Positions 39,701 to 53,607 of a stretch of DNA of 64,000 nucleotides are shown here, piece after piece. Location: contig NW_026089462.1 of NCBI RefSeq assembly GCF_933775445.1, positions 1-64,000 of the forward strand, read 5' to 3'. How positions within the stretch are numbered: position 1 is the stretch's first letter; every line of letters starts with the position of its first letter. The notes beneath the pieces are model-generated. The model saw only the letters and a list, made by a program, of their open reading frames with translations, searched no databases and was not told where the DNA came from. This DNA comes from Argentina anserina (Eukaryota; Streptophyta; Magnoliopsida; Rosales; Rosaceae). The position numbers were made by a program, and so were the translations under genes.

Positions 39701-42700
39701 AAAGATACTCAGTTTGAAAGAAACACACTCCCACACTTGCAAAACTCTCAAATACAATAGAAACTCGCATCAGAAGCCTTACAGAAAGATAGTCAAACGA
39801 GAAATGAAAAGATACACAATTGGAATAGTAAAGATACGCAAACGATGTAAAGATACTCAGTTTGAAAGAAACACACTCCCACACTTGCAAAACTCTCAAA
39901 TTCAATAGAAACTCGCATCAGAAAGCCTTACAGAAAGATACTCAAACGAGAAATGAAAAGATACACAATTGGAATCGTAAAGATACGCAAACGATGTAAA
40001 GATACACAATTGGAATAGTAAAGATACGCAAACGATGTAAAGATACTCAGTTTGAAAGAAACACACTCCCACACTTGCAAAACTCTCAAATTCAATAGAA
40101 ACTCGCATCAGAAGCCTTACAGAAAGATACTGAAACGAGAAATGAAAAGATACACAATTGGAATAGTAAAGATACGCAAACGATGTAAAGATACTCAGTT
40201 TGAAAGAAACACACTCCCACACTTGCAAAACTCTCAAATACAATAGAAACTCGCATCAGAAGCCTTACAGAAAGATACTCAAACGAGTGAAAAGATACAC
40301 AATTGGAATAGTAAGGATACGCAAACGATGTAAAGATACTCAGTTTGAAAGAAACACACTCCCACACTTGCAAAACTCTCAAATTCAATAGATCGCATCA
40401 GAAAGCCTTACAGAAAGATACTCAAACGAGAAATGAAAAGATACACAATTGGAATAGTAAAGATACGCAAACGATGTAAAGATACTCAGTTTGAAAGAAA
40501 CACACTCCCACACTTGCAAAACTCTCAAATTCAATAGAAACTCGCATCTGAAAGCCTTACAGAAAGTTACTCAAACGAGAAATGAAAAGATACACAATTG
40601 GAATAGTAAAGATACGCAAACGATGTAAAGATACACAATTGGAATAGTAAAGATACGCAAACGATGTAAAGATACTCAGTTTGAAAGAAACACACTCCCA
40701 CACTTGCAAAACTCTCAAATACAATAGAAACTCGCATCAGAAGCCTTACAGAAAAATACTCAAACGAGAAATGAAAAGATACACAATTAGAATAGTAAAG
40801 ATACGTAAACGATGTAAAGATACACAATTGGAATAGTAAAGATACGCAAACGATGTAAAGATACTCAGTTTGAAAGAAACATACTCCCACACTTGCAAAA
40901 CTCTCAAATTCAATAGAGACTCGCATCAGAAAGCCTTACAAAAAGATACTCAAACGAGAAATGAAAAGATACACAATTGGAATAGTAAAGATACGCAAAC
41001 GATGTAAAGATACTCAGTTTGAAAGAAACACACTCCCACACTTGCAAAACTCTCAAATACAATAGAAACTCGCATCAGAAGCCTTACAGAAAGATACTCA
41101 AACGAGAAATGAAAAGATACACAATTGGAATAGTAAAGATACGCAAACGATGTAAAGATACACAATTGGAATAGTAAAGATACGCAAACGATGTAAAGAT
41201 ACTCAGTTTGAAAGAAACACACTCCCACACTTGCAAAACTCTCAAATTCAATAGAGACTCGCATCAGAAAGCCTTACAAAAAGATACTCAAACGAGAAAT
41301 GAAAAGATACACAATTGGAATAGTAAAGATACGCAAACGATGTAAAGATACACAATTGGAATAGTAAAGATACGCAAACGATGTAAAGATACTCAGTTTG
41401 AAAGAAACACACTCCCACACTTGCAAACCTCTCAAATACAATAGAAACTCGCATCAGAAGCCTTACAGAAAGATAGTCAAACGAGAAATGAAAAGATACA
41501 CAATTGGAATAGTAAAGATACGCAAACGATGTAAAGATACTCAGTTTGAAAGAAACACACTCCCACACTTGCAAAACTCTCAAATTCAATAGAAACTCGG
41601 ATCAGAAAGCCTTACAGAAAGATACACAAACGAGAAATGAAAAGATACACAATTGGAATCGTAAAGATACGCAAACGATGTAAAGATACACAATTGGAAT
41701 AGTAAAGATACGCAAACGATGTAAAGATACTCAGTTTGAAAGAAACACACTCCCACACTTGCAAAACTCTCAAATTCAATAGATCGCATCAGAAAGCCTT
41801 ACAGAAAGATACTCAAACGAGAAATGAAAAGATACACAATTGGAATCGTAAAGATACGCAAACGATGTAAAGATACTCAGTTTGAAAGAAACACACTCCC
41901 ACACTTGCAAAACTCTCAAATACAATAGAAACTCGCATCAGAAGCCTTACAGAAAGATACTCAAACGAGAAATGAAAAGATACACAATTGGAATAGTAAA
42001 GATACGCAAACGATGTAAAGATACACAATTGGAATAGTAAAGATACGCAAACGATGTAAAGATACTCAGTTTGAAAGAAACACACTCCCACACTTGCAAA
42101 ACTCTCAAATTCAATAGAGACTCGCATCAGAAAGCCTTACAAAAAGATACTCAAACGAGAAATGAAAAGATACACAATTGGAATAGTAAAGATACGCAAA
42201 CGATGTAAAGATACACAATTGGAATAGTAAAGATACGCAAACGATGTAAAGATACTCAGTTTGAAAGAAACACACTCCCACACTTGCAAAACTCTCAAAT
42301 ACAATAGAAACTCGCATCAGAAGCCTTACAGAAAGATAGTCAAACGAGAAATGAAAAGATACACAATTGGAATAGTAAAGATACGCAAACGATGTAAAGA
42401 TACTCAGTTTGAAAGAAACACACTCCCACACTTGCAAAACTCTCAAATTCAATAGAAACTCGCATCAGAAAGCCTTACAGAAAGATACTCAAACGAGAAA
42501 TGAAAAGATACACAATTGGAATCGTAAAGATACGCAAACGATGTAAAGATACACAATTGGAATAGTAAAGATACGCAAACGATGTAAAGATACTCAGTTT
42601 GAAAGAAACACACTCCCACACTTGCAAAACTCTCAAATTCAATAGATCGCATCAGAAAGCCTTACAGAAAGATACTCAAACGAGAAATGAAAAGATACAC

Positions 42701-42973
42701 AATTGGAATCGTAAAGATACGCAAACGATGTAAAGATACTCAGTTTGAAAGAAACACACTCCCACACTTGCAAAACTCTCAAATACAATAGAAACTCGCA
42801 TCAGAAGCCTTACAGAAAGATACTCAAACGAGAAATGAAAAGATACACAATTGGAATAGTAAAGATACGCAAACGATGTAAAGATACACAATTGGAATAG
42901 TAAAGATACGCAAACGATGTAAAGATACTCAGTTTGAAAGAAACACACTCCCACACTTGCAAAACTCTCAAAT
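33771..42973. repeat. Higher-order repeats of 1,684, 863 and 1,055 bp
   Basis: A module start (gagact plus ttacaaaaag A149) recurs at 34,278, 35,962, 36,825, 37,880, 39,564, 41,248, 42,111 and 42,974. The successive periods are 1,684, 863, 1,055, 1,684, 1,684, 863 and 863. The 1,684-bp form has 10 A + 5 B, the 863-bp form 5 A + 3 B and the 1,055-bp form 6 A + 4 B. The marker gatagtcaaacgag tracks the same periods. The three-module sum, 3,602, is seen directly (33,791 to 37,393; 35,281 to 38,883). Two 3-bp deletions, acgagtgaaaag and aatagatcgcatc, are characteristic. Confidence 0.9.
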
Positions 42974-43057
42974 TCAATAGAGACTCGCATCAGAAAGCCT
43001 TACAAAAAGATACTCAAACGAGAAATGAAAAGATACACAATTGGAATAGTAAAGATA

Positions 43058-43180
43058 CGCAAACGATGTAAAGATACACAATTGGAATAGTAAAGATACG
43101 CAAACGATGTAAAGATACACAATTGGAATAGTAAAGATACGCAAACGATGTAAAGATACACAATTGGAATAGTAAAGATA
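43058..43180. repeat. BBB run (3 x 41 bp)
   Basis: Three consecutive perfect B units between a gagact A149 and an A148. First of the triple-B runs that characterise the right third of the window. Confidence 0.93.
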
Positions 43181-44111
43181 CGCAAACGATGTAAAGATAC
43201 TCAGTTTGAAAGAAACACACTCCCACACTTGCAAAACTCTCAAATACAATAGAAACTCGCATCAGAAGCCTTACAGAAAGATACTCAAACGAGAAATGAA
43301 AAGATACACAATTGGAATAGTAAAGATACGCAAACGATGTAAAGATACTCAGTTTGAAAGAAACACATTCCCACACTTGCAAAACTCTCAAATACAATAG
43401 AAACTCGCATCAGAAGCCTTACAGAAAGATACTCAAACAAGAAATGAAAAGATACACAATTGGAATAGTAAAGATACGCAAACGATGTAAAGATACTCAG
43501 TTTGAAAGAAACACACTCCCACACTTGCAAAACTCTCAAATTCAATAGAAACTCGCATCAGAAAGCCTTACAGAAAGATACTCAAACGAGAAATGAAAAG
43601 ATACACAATTGGAATAGTAAAGATACGCAAACGATGTAAAGATACTCAGTTTGAAAGAAACACACTCCCACACTTGCAAAACTCTCAAATACAATAGAAA
43701 CTCGCATCAGAAGCCTTACAGAAAGATACTCAAACGAGAAATGAAAAGATACACAATTGGAATAGTAAAGATACGCAAACGATGTAAAGATACTCAGTTT
43801 GAAAGAAACACACTCCCACACTTGCAAAACTCTCAAATACAATAGAAACTCGCATCAGAAGCCTTACAGAAAGATACTCAAACGAGAAATGAAAAGATAC
43901 ACAATTGGAATAGTAAAGATACGCAAACGATGTAAAGATACACAATTGGAATAGTAAAGATACGCAAACGATGTAAAGATACTCAGTTTGAAAGAAACAC
44001 ACTCCCACACTTGCAAAACTCTCAAATTCAATAGAGACTCGCATCAGAAAGCCTTACAAAAAGATACTCAAACGAGAAATGAAAAGATACACAATTGGAA
44101 TAGTAAAGATA

Positions 44112-44234
44112 CGCAAACGATGTAAAGATACACAATTGGAATAGTAAAGATACGCAAACGATGTAAAGATACACAATTGGAATAGTAAAGATACGCAAAC
44201 GATGTAAAGATACACAATTGGAATAGTAAAGATA
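44112..44234. repeat. BBB run (3 x 41 bp)
   Basis: Copy of the run at 43,058, 1,054 bp downstream. It is the last B sequence before the A-only block. Confidence 0.93.
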
Positions 44235-47200
44235 CGCAAACGATGTAAAGATACTCAGTTTGAAAGAAACACACTCCCACACTTGCAAAACTCTCAAATA
44301 CAATAGAAACTCGCATCAGAAGCCTTACAGAAAGATACTCAAACGAGAAATGAAAAGATACACAATTGGAATAGTAAAGATACGCAAACGATGTAAAGAT
44401 ACTCAGTTTGAAAGAAACACACTCCCACACTTGCAAAACTCTCAAATACAATAGAAACTCGCATCAGAAGCCTTACAGAAAGATACTCAAACAAGAAATG
44501 AAAAGATACACAATTGGAATAGTAAAGATACGCAAACGATGTAAAGATACTCAGTTTGAAAGAAACACACTCCCACACTTGCAAAACTCTCAAATTCAAT
44601 AGAAACTCGCATCAGAAAGCCTTACAGAAAGATACTCAAACGAGAAATGAAAAGATACACAATTGGAATAGTAAAGATACGCAAACGATGTAAAGATACT
44701 CAGTTTGAAAGAAACACACTCCCACACTTGCAAAACTCTCAAATACAATAGAAACTCGCATCAGAAGCCTTACAGAAAGATACTCAAACGAGAAATGAAA
44801 AGATACACAATTGGAATAGTAAAGATACGCAAACGATGTAAAGATACTCAGTTTGAAAGAAACACACTCCCACACTTGCAAAACTCTCAAATACAATAGA
44901 AACTCGCATCAGAAGCCTTACAGAAAGATACTCAAACGAGAAATGAAAAGATACACAATTGGAATAGTAAAGATACGCAAACGATGTAAAGATACTCAGT
45001 TTGAAAGAAACACACTCCCACACTTGCAAAACTCTCAAATACAATAGAAACTCGCATCAGAAGCCTTACAGAAAGATACTCAAACGAGAAATGAAAAGAT
45101 ACACAATTGGAATAGTAAAGATACGCAAACGATGTAAAGATACTCAGTTTGAAAGAAACACACTCCCACACTTGCAAAACTCTCAAATTCAATAGAAACT
45201 CGCATCAGAAAGCCTTACAGAAAGATACTCAAACGAGAAATGAAAAGATACACAATTGGAATAGTAAAGATACGCAAACGATGTAAAGATACTCAGTTTG
45301 AAAGAAACACACTCCCACACTTGCAAAACTCTCAAATACAATAGAAACTCGCATCAGAAGCCTTACAGAAAGATACTCAAACGAGAAATGAAAAGATACA
45401 CAATTGGAATAGTAAAGATACGCAAACGATGTAAAGATACTCAGTTTGAAAGAAACACACTCCCACACTTGCAAAACTCTCAAATTCAATAGAAACTCGC
45501 ATCAGAAGCCTTACAGAAAGATACTCAAACGAGAAATGAAAAGATACACAATTGGAATAGTAAAGATACGCAAACGATGTAAAGATACTCAGTTTGAAAG
45601 AAACACACTCCCACACTTGCAAAACTCTCAAATACAATAGAAACTCGCATCAGAAGCCTTACAGAAAGATACTCAAACAAGAAATAAAAAGATACATAAT
45701 TGGAATAGTAAAGATACGCAAACGATGTAAAGATACTCAGTTTGAAAGAAACACACTCCCACACTTGCAAAACTCTCAAATTCAATAGAAACTCGCATCA
45801 GAAAGCCTTACAGAAAGATACTCAAACGAGAAATGAAAAGATACACAATTGGAATAGTAAAGATACGCAAACGATGTAAAGATACTCAGTTTGAAAGAAA
45901 CACACTCCCACACTTGCAAAACTCTCAAATACAATAGAAACTCGCATCAGAAGCCTTACAGAAAGATACTCAAACGAGAAATGAAAAGATACACAATTGG
46001 AATAGTAAAGATACGCAAACGATGTAAAGATACTCAGTTTGAAAGAAACACACTCCCACACTTGCAAAACTCTCAAATACAATAGAAACTCGCATCAGAA
46101 GCCTTACAGAAAGATACTCAAACAAGAAATGAAAAGATACACAATTGGAATAGTAAAGATACGCAAACGATGTAAAGATACTCAGTTTGAAAGAAACACA
46201 CTCCCACACTTGCAAAACTCTCAAATTCAATAGAAACTCGCATCAGAAAGCCTTACAGAAAGATACTCAAACGAGAAATGAAAAGATACACAATTGGAAT
46301 CGTAAAGATACGCAAACGATGTAAAGATACTCAGTTTGAAAGAAACACACTCCCACACTTGCAAAACTCTCAAATACAATAGAAACTCGCATCAGAAGCC
46401 TTACAGAAAGATACTCAAACGAGAAATGAAAAGATACACAATTGGAATAGTAAAGATACGCAAACGATGTAAAGATACTCAGTTTGAAAGAAACACACTC
46501 CCACACTTGCAAAACTCTCAAATTCAATAGAAACTCGCATCAGAAGCCTTACAGAAAGATACTCAAACGAGAAATGAAAAGATACACAATTGGAATAGTA
46601 AAGATACGCAAACGATGTAAAGATACTCAGTTTGAAAGAAACACACTCCCACACTTGCAAAACTCTCAAATACAATAGAAACTCGCATCAGAAGCCTTAC
46701 AGAAAGATACTCAAACAAGAAATGAAAAGATACACAATTGGAATAGTAAAGATACGCAAACGATGTAAAGATACTCAGTTTGAAAGAAACACACTCCCAC
46801 ACTTGCAAAACTCTCAAATACAATAGAAACTCGCATCAGAAGCCTTACAGAAAGATACTCAAACAAGAAATGAAAAGATACACAATTGGAATAGTAAAGA
46901 TACGCAAACGATGTAAAGATACTCAGTTTGAAAGAAACACACTCCCACACTTGCAAAACTCTCAAATTCAATAGAAACTCGCATCAGAAAGCCTTACAGA
47001 AAGATACTCAAACGAGAAATGAAAAGATACACAATTGGAATAGTAAAGATACGCAAACGATGTAAAGATACTCAGTTTGAAAGAAACACACTCCCACACT
47101 TGCAAAACTCTCAAATACAATAGAAACTCGCATCAGAAGCCTTACAGAAAGATACTCAAACGAGAAATGAAAAGATACACAATTGGAATAGTAAAGATAC

Positions 47201-48090
47201 GCAAACGATGTAAAGATACTCAGTTTGAAAGAAACACACTCCCACACTTGCAAAACTCTCAAATTCAATAGAAACTCGCATCAGAAGCCTTACAGAAAGA
47301 TACTCAAACGAGAAATGAAAAGATACACAATTGGAATAGTAAAGATACGCAAACGATGTAAAGATACTCAGTTTGAAAGAAACACACTCCCACACTTGCA
47401 AAACTCTCAAATACAATAGAAACTCGCATCAGAAGCCTTACAGAAAGATACTCAAACAAGAAATGAAAAGATACACAATTGGAATAGTAAAGATACGCAA
47501 ACGATGTAAAGATACTCAGTTTGAAAGAAACACACTCCCACACTTGCAAAACTCTCAAATTCAATAGAAACTCGCATAAGAAAGCCTTACAGAAAGATAC
47601 TCAAACGAGAAATGAAAAGATACACAATTGGAATAGTAAAGATACGCAAACGATGTAAAGATACTCAGTTTGAAAGAAACACACTCCCACACTTGCAAAA
47701 CTCTCAAATACAATAGAAACTCGCATCAGAAGCCTTACAGAAAGATACTCAAACGAGAAATGAAAAGATACACAATTGGAATAGTAAAGATACGCAAACG
47801 ATGTAAAGATACTCAGTTTGAAAGAAACACACTCCCACACTTGCAAAACTCTCAAATTCAATAGAAACTCGCATCAGAAAGCCTTACAGAAAGATACTCA
47901 AACGAGAAATGAAAAGATACACAATTGGAATAGTAAAGATACGCAAACGATGTAAAGATACTCAGTTTGAAAGAAACACACTCCCACACTTGCAAAACTC
48001 TCAAATTCAATAGAGACTCGCATCAGAAAGCCTTACAAAAAGATACTCAAACGAGAAATGAAAAGATACACAATTGGAATAGTAAAGATA
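44235..48090. repeat. A-only block: 26 consecutive A units
   Basis: The block is 3,856 bp long, which equals 18 A148 and 8 A149 units with no B. This is the longest stretch without B in the window. A149 units (gaaagcc) lie near 44,613, 45,206, 45,799, 46,244, 46,985, 47,577, 47,874 and 48,027, with one to four A148 units between neighbours until the last three. The aaacaagaaatg variant appears in several A148 units. It looks like a locally amplified pure-monomer domain. Confidence 0.92.
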
Positions 48091-48213
48091 CGCAAACGAT
48101 GTAAAGATACAAAATTGGAATAGTAAAGATACGCAAACGATGTAAAGATACACAATTGGAATAGTAAAGATACGCAAACGATGTAAAGATACACAATTGG
48201 AATAGTAAAGATA
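48091..48213. repeat. BBB run (3 x 41 bp)
   Basis: Three consecutive B units. The first has gatacaaaattgg in place of gatacacaattgg. Confidence 0.92.
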
Positions 48214-49519
48214 CGCAAACGATGTAAAGATACTCAGTTTGAAAGAAACACACTCCCACACTTGCAAAACTCTCAAATACAATAGAAACTCGCATCAGAA
48301 GCCTTACAGAAAGATACTGAAACGAGAAATGAAAAGATACACAATTGGAATAGTAAAGATACGCAAACGATGTAAAGATACTCAGTTTGAAAGAAACACA
48401 CTCCCACACTTGCAAAACTCTCAAATACAATAGAAACTCGCATCAGAAGCCTTACAGAAAGATACTCAAACGAGTGAAAAGATACACAATTGGAATAGTA
48501 AAGATACGCAAACGATGTAAAGATACTCAGTTTGAAAGAAACACACTCCCACACTTGCAAAACTCTCAAATTCAATAGATCGCATCAGAAAGCCTTACAG
48601 AAAGATACTCAAACGAGAAATGAAAAGATACACAATTGGAATAGTAAAGATACGCAAACGATGTAAAGATACTCAGTTTGAAAGAAACACACTCCCACAC
48701 TTGCAAAACTCTCAAATTCAATAGAAACTCGCATCTGAAAGCCTTACAGAAAGTTACTCAAACGAGAAATGAAAAGATACACAATTGGAATAGTAAAGAT
48801 ACGCAAACGATGTAAAGATACACAATTGGAATAGTAAAGATACGCAAACGATGTAAAGATACTCAGTTTGAAAGAAACACACTCCCACACTTGCAAAACT
48901 CTCAAATTCAATAGAGACTCGCATCAGAAAGCCTTACAAAAAGATACTCAAACGAGAAATGAAAAGATACACAATTGGAATAGTAAAGATACGCAAACGA
49001 TGTAAAGATACACAATTGGAATAGTAAAGATACGCAAACGATGTAAAGATACTCAGTTTGAAAGAAACACACTCCCACACTTGCAAAACTCTCAAATACA
49101 ATAGAAACTCGCATCAGAAGCCTTACAGAAAGATAGTCAAACGAGAAATGAAAAGATACACAATTGGAATAGTAAAGATACGCAAACGATGTAAAGATAC
49201 TCAGTTTGAAAGAAACACACTCCCACACTTGCAAAACTCTCAAATTCAATAGAAACTCGCATCAGAAAGCCTTACAGAAAGATACTCAAACGAGAAATGA
49301 AAAGATACACAATTGGAATAGTAAAGATACGCAAACGATGTAAAGATACACAATTGGAATAGTAAAGATACGCAAACGATGTAAAGATACTCAGTTTGAA
49401 AGAAACACACTCCCACACTTGCAAAACTCTCAAATTCAATAGAGACTCGCATCAGAAAGCCTTACAAAAAGATACTCAAACGAGAAATGAAAAGATACAC
49501 AATTGGAATAGTAAAGATA

Positions 49520-49642
49520 CGCAAACGATGTAAAGATACACAATTGGAATAGTAAAGATACGCAAACGATGTAAAGATACACAATTGGAATAGTAAAGAT
49601 ACGCAAACGATGTAAAGATACACAATTGGAATAGTAAAGATA
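49520..49642. repeat. BBB run (3 x 41 bp)
   Basis: Three consecutive B units, 1,429 bp after the run at 48,091, without the aaaattgg change. Confidence 0.92.
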
Positions 49643-50724
49643 CGCAAACGATGTAAAGATACTCAGTTTGAAAGAAACACACTCCCACACTTGCAAAACT
49701 CTCAAATACAATAGAAACTCGCATCAGAAGCCTTACAGAAAGATACTCAAACGAGAAATGAAAAGATACACAATTGGAATAGTAAAGATACGCAAACGAT
49801 GTAAAGATACTCAGTTTGAAAGAAACACACTCCCACACTTGCAAAACTCTCAAATTCAATAGAAACTCGCATCAGAAAGCCTTACAGAAAGATACTCAAA
49901 CGAGAAATGAAAAGATACACAATTGGAATCGTAAAGATACGCAAACGATGTAAAGATACACAATTGGAATAGTAAAGATACGCAAACGATGTAAAGATAC
50001 TCAGTTTGAAAGAAACACACTCCCACACTTGCAAAACTCTCAAATTCAATAGAAACTCGCATCAGAAAGCCTTACAGAAAGATACTCAAACGAGAAATGA
50101 AAAGATACACAATTGGAATCGTAAAGATACGCAAACGATGTAAAGATACACAATCGGAATAGTAAAGATACGCAAACGATGTAAAGATACTCAGTTTGAA
50201 AGAAACACACTCCCACACTTGCAAAACTCTCAAATACAATAGAAACTCGCATCAGAAGCCTTACAGAAAGATACTCAAACGAGAAATGAAAAGATACACA
50301 ATTGGAATAGTAAAGATACGCAAACGATGTAAAGATACTCAGTTTGAAAGAAACACACTCCCACACTTGCAAAACTCTCAAATACAATAGAAACTCGCAT
50401 CAGAAGCCTTACAGAAAGATAGTCAAACGAGTGAAAAGATACACAATTGGAATAGTAAAGATACGCAAACGATGTAAAGATACTCAGTTTGAAAGAAACA
50501 CACTCCCACACTTGCAAAACTCTCAAATTCAATAGATCGCATCAGAAAGCCTTACAGAAAGATACTCAAACGAGAAATGAAAAGATACACAATTGGAATC
50601 GTAAAGATACGCAAACGATGTAAAGATACACAATTGGAATAGTAAAGATACGCAAACGATGTAAAGATACTCAGTTTGAAAGAAACACACTCCCACACTT
50701 GCAAAACTCTCAAATTCAATAGAT

Positions 50725-53607
50725 CGCATCAGAAAGCCTTACAGAAAGATACTCAAACGAGAAATGAAAAGATACACAATTGGAATCGTAAAGATACGCA
50801 AACGATGTAAAGATACTCAGTTTGAAAGAAACACACTCCCACACTTGCAAAACTCTCAAATACAATAGAAACTCGCATCAGAAGCCTTACAGAAAGATAC
50901 TCAAACGAGAAATGAAAAGATACACAATTGGAATAGTAAAGATACGCAAACGATGTAAAGATACACAATTGGAATAGTAAAGATACGCAAACGATTTAAA
51001 GATACACAATTGGAATAGTAAAGATACGCAAACGATGTAAAGATACACAATTGGAATAGTAAAGATACGCAAACGATGTAAAGATACTCAGTTTGAAAGA
51101 AACACACTCCCACACTTGCAAAACTCTCAAATACAATAGAAACTCGCATCAGAAGCCTTACAGAAAGATACTCAAACGAGAAATGAAAAGATACACAATT
51201 GGAATAGTAAAGATACGCAAACGATGTAAAGATACTCAGTTTGAAAGAAACACACTCCCACACTTGCAAAACTCTCAAATTCAATAGAAACTCGCATCAG
51301 AAAGCCTTACAGAAAGATACTCAAACGAGAAATGAAAAGATACACAATTGGAATCGTAAAGATACGCAAACGATGTAAAGATACACAATTGGAATAGTAA
51401 AGATACGCAAACGATGTAAAGATACTCAGTTTGAAAGAAACACACTCCCACACTTGCAAAACTCTCAAATACAATAGAAACTCGCATCAGAAGCCTTACA
51501 GAAAGATACTCAAACAAGAAATGAAAAGATACACAATTGGAATAGTAAAGATACGCAAACGATGTAAAGATACTCAGTTTGAAAGAAACACACTCCCACA
51601 CTTGCAAAACTCTCAAATTCAATAGAAACTCGCATCAGAAAGCCTTACAGAAAGATACTCAAACGAGAAATGAAAAGATACACAATTGGAATAGTAAAGA
51701 TACGCAAACGATGTAAAGATACTCAGTTTGAAAGAAACACACTCCCACACTTGCAAAACTCTCAAATACAATAGAAACTCGCATCAGAAGCCTTACAGAA
51801 AGATACTCAAACGAGAAATGAAAAGATACACAATTGGAATAGTAAAGATACGCAAACGATGTAAAGATACTCAGTTTGAAAGAAACACACTCCCACACTT
51901 GCAAAACTCTCAAATTCAATAGATCGCATCAGAAAGCCTTACAGAAAGATACTCAAACGAGAAATGAAAAGATACACAATTGGAATAGTAAAGATACGCA
52001 AACGATGTAAAGATACTCAGTTTGAAAGAAACACACTCCCACACTTGCAAAACTCTCAAATACAATAGAAACTCGCATCAGAAGCCTTACAGAAAGATAG
52101 TCAAACGAGTGAAAAGATACACAATTGGAATAGTAAAAATACGCAAACGATGTAAAGATACTCAGTTTGAAAGAAACACACTCCCACACTTGCAAAACTC
52201 TCAAATTCAATAGATCGCATCAGAAAGCCTTACAGAAAGATACTCAAACGAGAAATGAAAAGATACACAATTGGAATCGTAAAGATACGCAAACGATGTA
52301 AAGATACACAATTGGAATAGTAAAGATACGCAAACGATGTAAAGATACTCAGTTTGAAAGAAACACACTCCCACACTTGCAAAACTCTCAAATTCAATAG
52401 ATCGCATCAGAAAGCCTTACAGAAAGATACTCAAACGAGAAATGAAAAGATACACAATTGGAATCGTAAAGATACGCAAACGATGTAAAGATACTCAGTT
52501 TGAAAGAAACACACTCCCACACTTGCAAAACTCTCAAATACAATAGAAACTCGCATCAGAAGCCTTACAGAAAGATACTCAAACGAGAAATGAAAAGATA
52601 CACAATTGGAATAGTAAAGATACGCAAACGATGTAAAGATACTCAGTTTGAAAAAAACACACTCCCACACTTGCAAAACTCTGAAATTCAATAGAAACTC
52701 GCATCAGAAAGCCTTACAGAAAGATACTCAAACGAGAAATGAAAACATACACAATTGGAATAGTAAAGATACGCAAACGATGTAAAGATACACAATTGGA
52801 ATAGTAAAGATACGCAAATGATGTAAAGATACTCAGTTTGAAAGAAACACACTCCCACACTTGCAAAACTCTCAAATACAATAGAAACTCGCATCAGAAG
52901 CCTTACAGAAAGATACTCAAACGAGAAATGAAAAGATACACAATTGGAATAGTAAAGATACGCAAACGATGTAAAGATACTCAGTTTGAAAGAAACACAC
53001 TCCCACACTTGCAAAACTCTCAAATTCAATAGAAACTCGCATCCGAAAGCCTTACAGAAAGATACTCAAACGAGAAATGAAAAGATACACAATTAGAATG
53101 GTAAAGATACGCAAACGATGTAAAGATACACAATTGGAATAGTAAAGATACGCGAACGATGTATAGATACTCAGTTTGAAAGAAACACACTCCCACACTT
53201 GCAAAACTCTCAAATTCAATAGAAACTCGCATCTGAAAGCCTTACAGAAAGATAATCAAACGAGAAATGAAAAGATACACAATTGGAATAGTAAAGATAC
53301 GCAAACGATGTAAAGATACACAATTGGAATAGTAAAGATACGCAAACGATGTAAAGATACTCAGTTTGAAAAAAACACACTCCCACACTTGCAAAACTCT
53401 GAAATTCAATAGAAACTCGCATCAGAAAGCCTTACAGAAAGATACTCAAACGAGAAATGAAAACATACACAATTGGAATAGTAAAGATACGCAAACGATG
53501 TAAAGATACACAATTGGAATAGTAAAGATACGCAAATGATGTAAAGATACTCAGTTTGAAAGAAACACACTCCCACACTTGCAAAACTCTCAAATACAAT
53601 AGAAACT
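50725..53607. repeat. 2,886-bp higher-order repeat, copy 1
   Basis: Contains 17 A units and 9 B units, including one BBB run. It matches copy 2 at offset 2,883 up to about 51,912 and 2,886 after it. The 3-bp shift is the aatagatcgcatc deletion present here near 51,920 and absent near 54,803. Internal landmarks are gtaaaaatacgc near 52,137, gaaaaaaacacac with ctctgaaattc near 52,650, catccgaaagcc near 53,041, gcgaacgatgtatag near 53,152 and gataatcaaac near 53,252. Confidence 0.92.
50945..51067. repeat. BBB run in higher-order repeat copy 1
   Basis: Three B units, with acgatttaaag at the second. The same variant is in the runs at 53,828 and 56,714. Confidence 0.93.

Larger units (their letters stand above)
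42974..44234. repeat. 1,054-bp tandem duplication (6 A + 4 B), left part
   Basis: Markers at 42,974, 43,014, 43,206, 43,285, 43,354, 43,582 and 43,651 recur exactly 1,054 bp later. Spacings within a copy are 148, 148, 149, 148, 189 and 272 bp. The second copy continues into the A-only block and the match fades near 44,980. Confidence 0.9.
48091..50724. repeat. Mosaic block with BBB runs and 34-43 kb variants
   Basis: The module at 48,007-48,430 recurs at 49,436-49,859 (offset 1,429). Between them lie units with gagtgaaaag, aatagatcgc, agttactcaaac and gatagtcaaac, the marker set of the 34-43 kb block. The segment from 50,046 onward carries the private change acaatcggaatag near 50,153. Confidence 0.85.
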
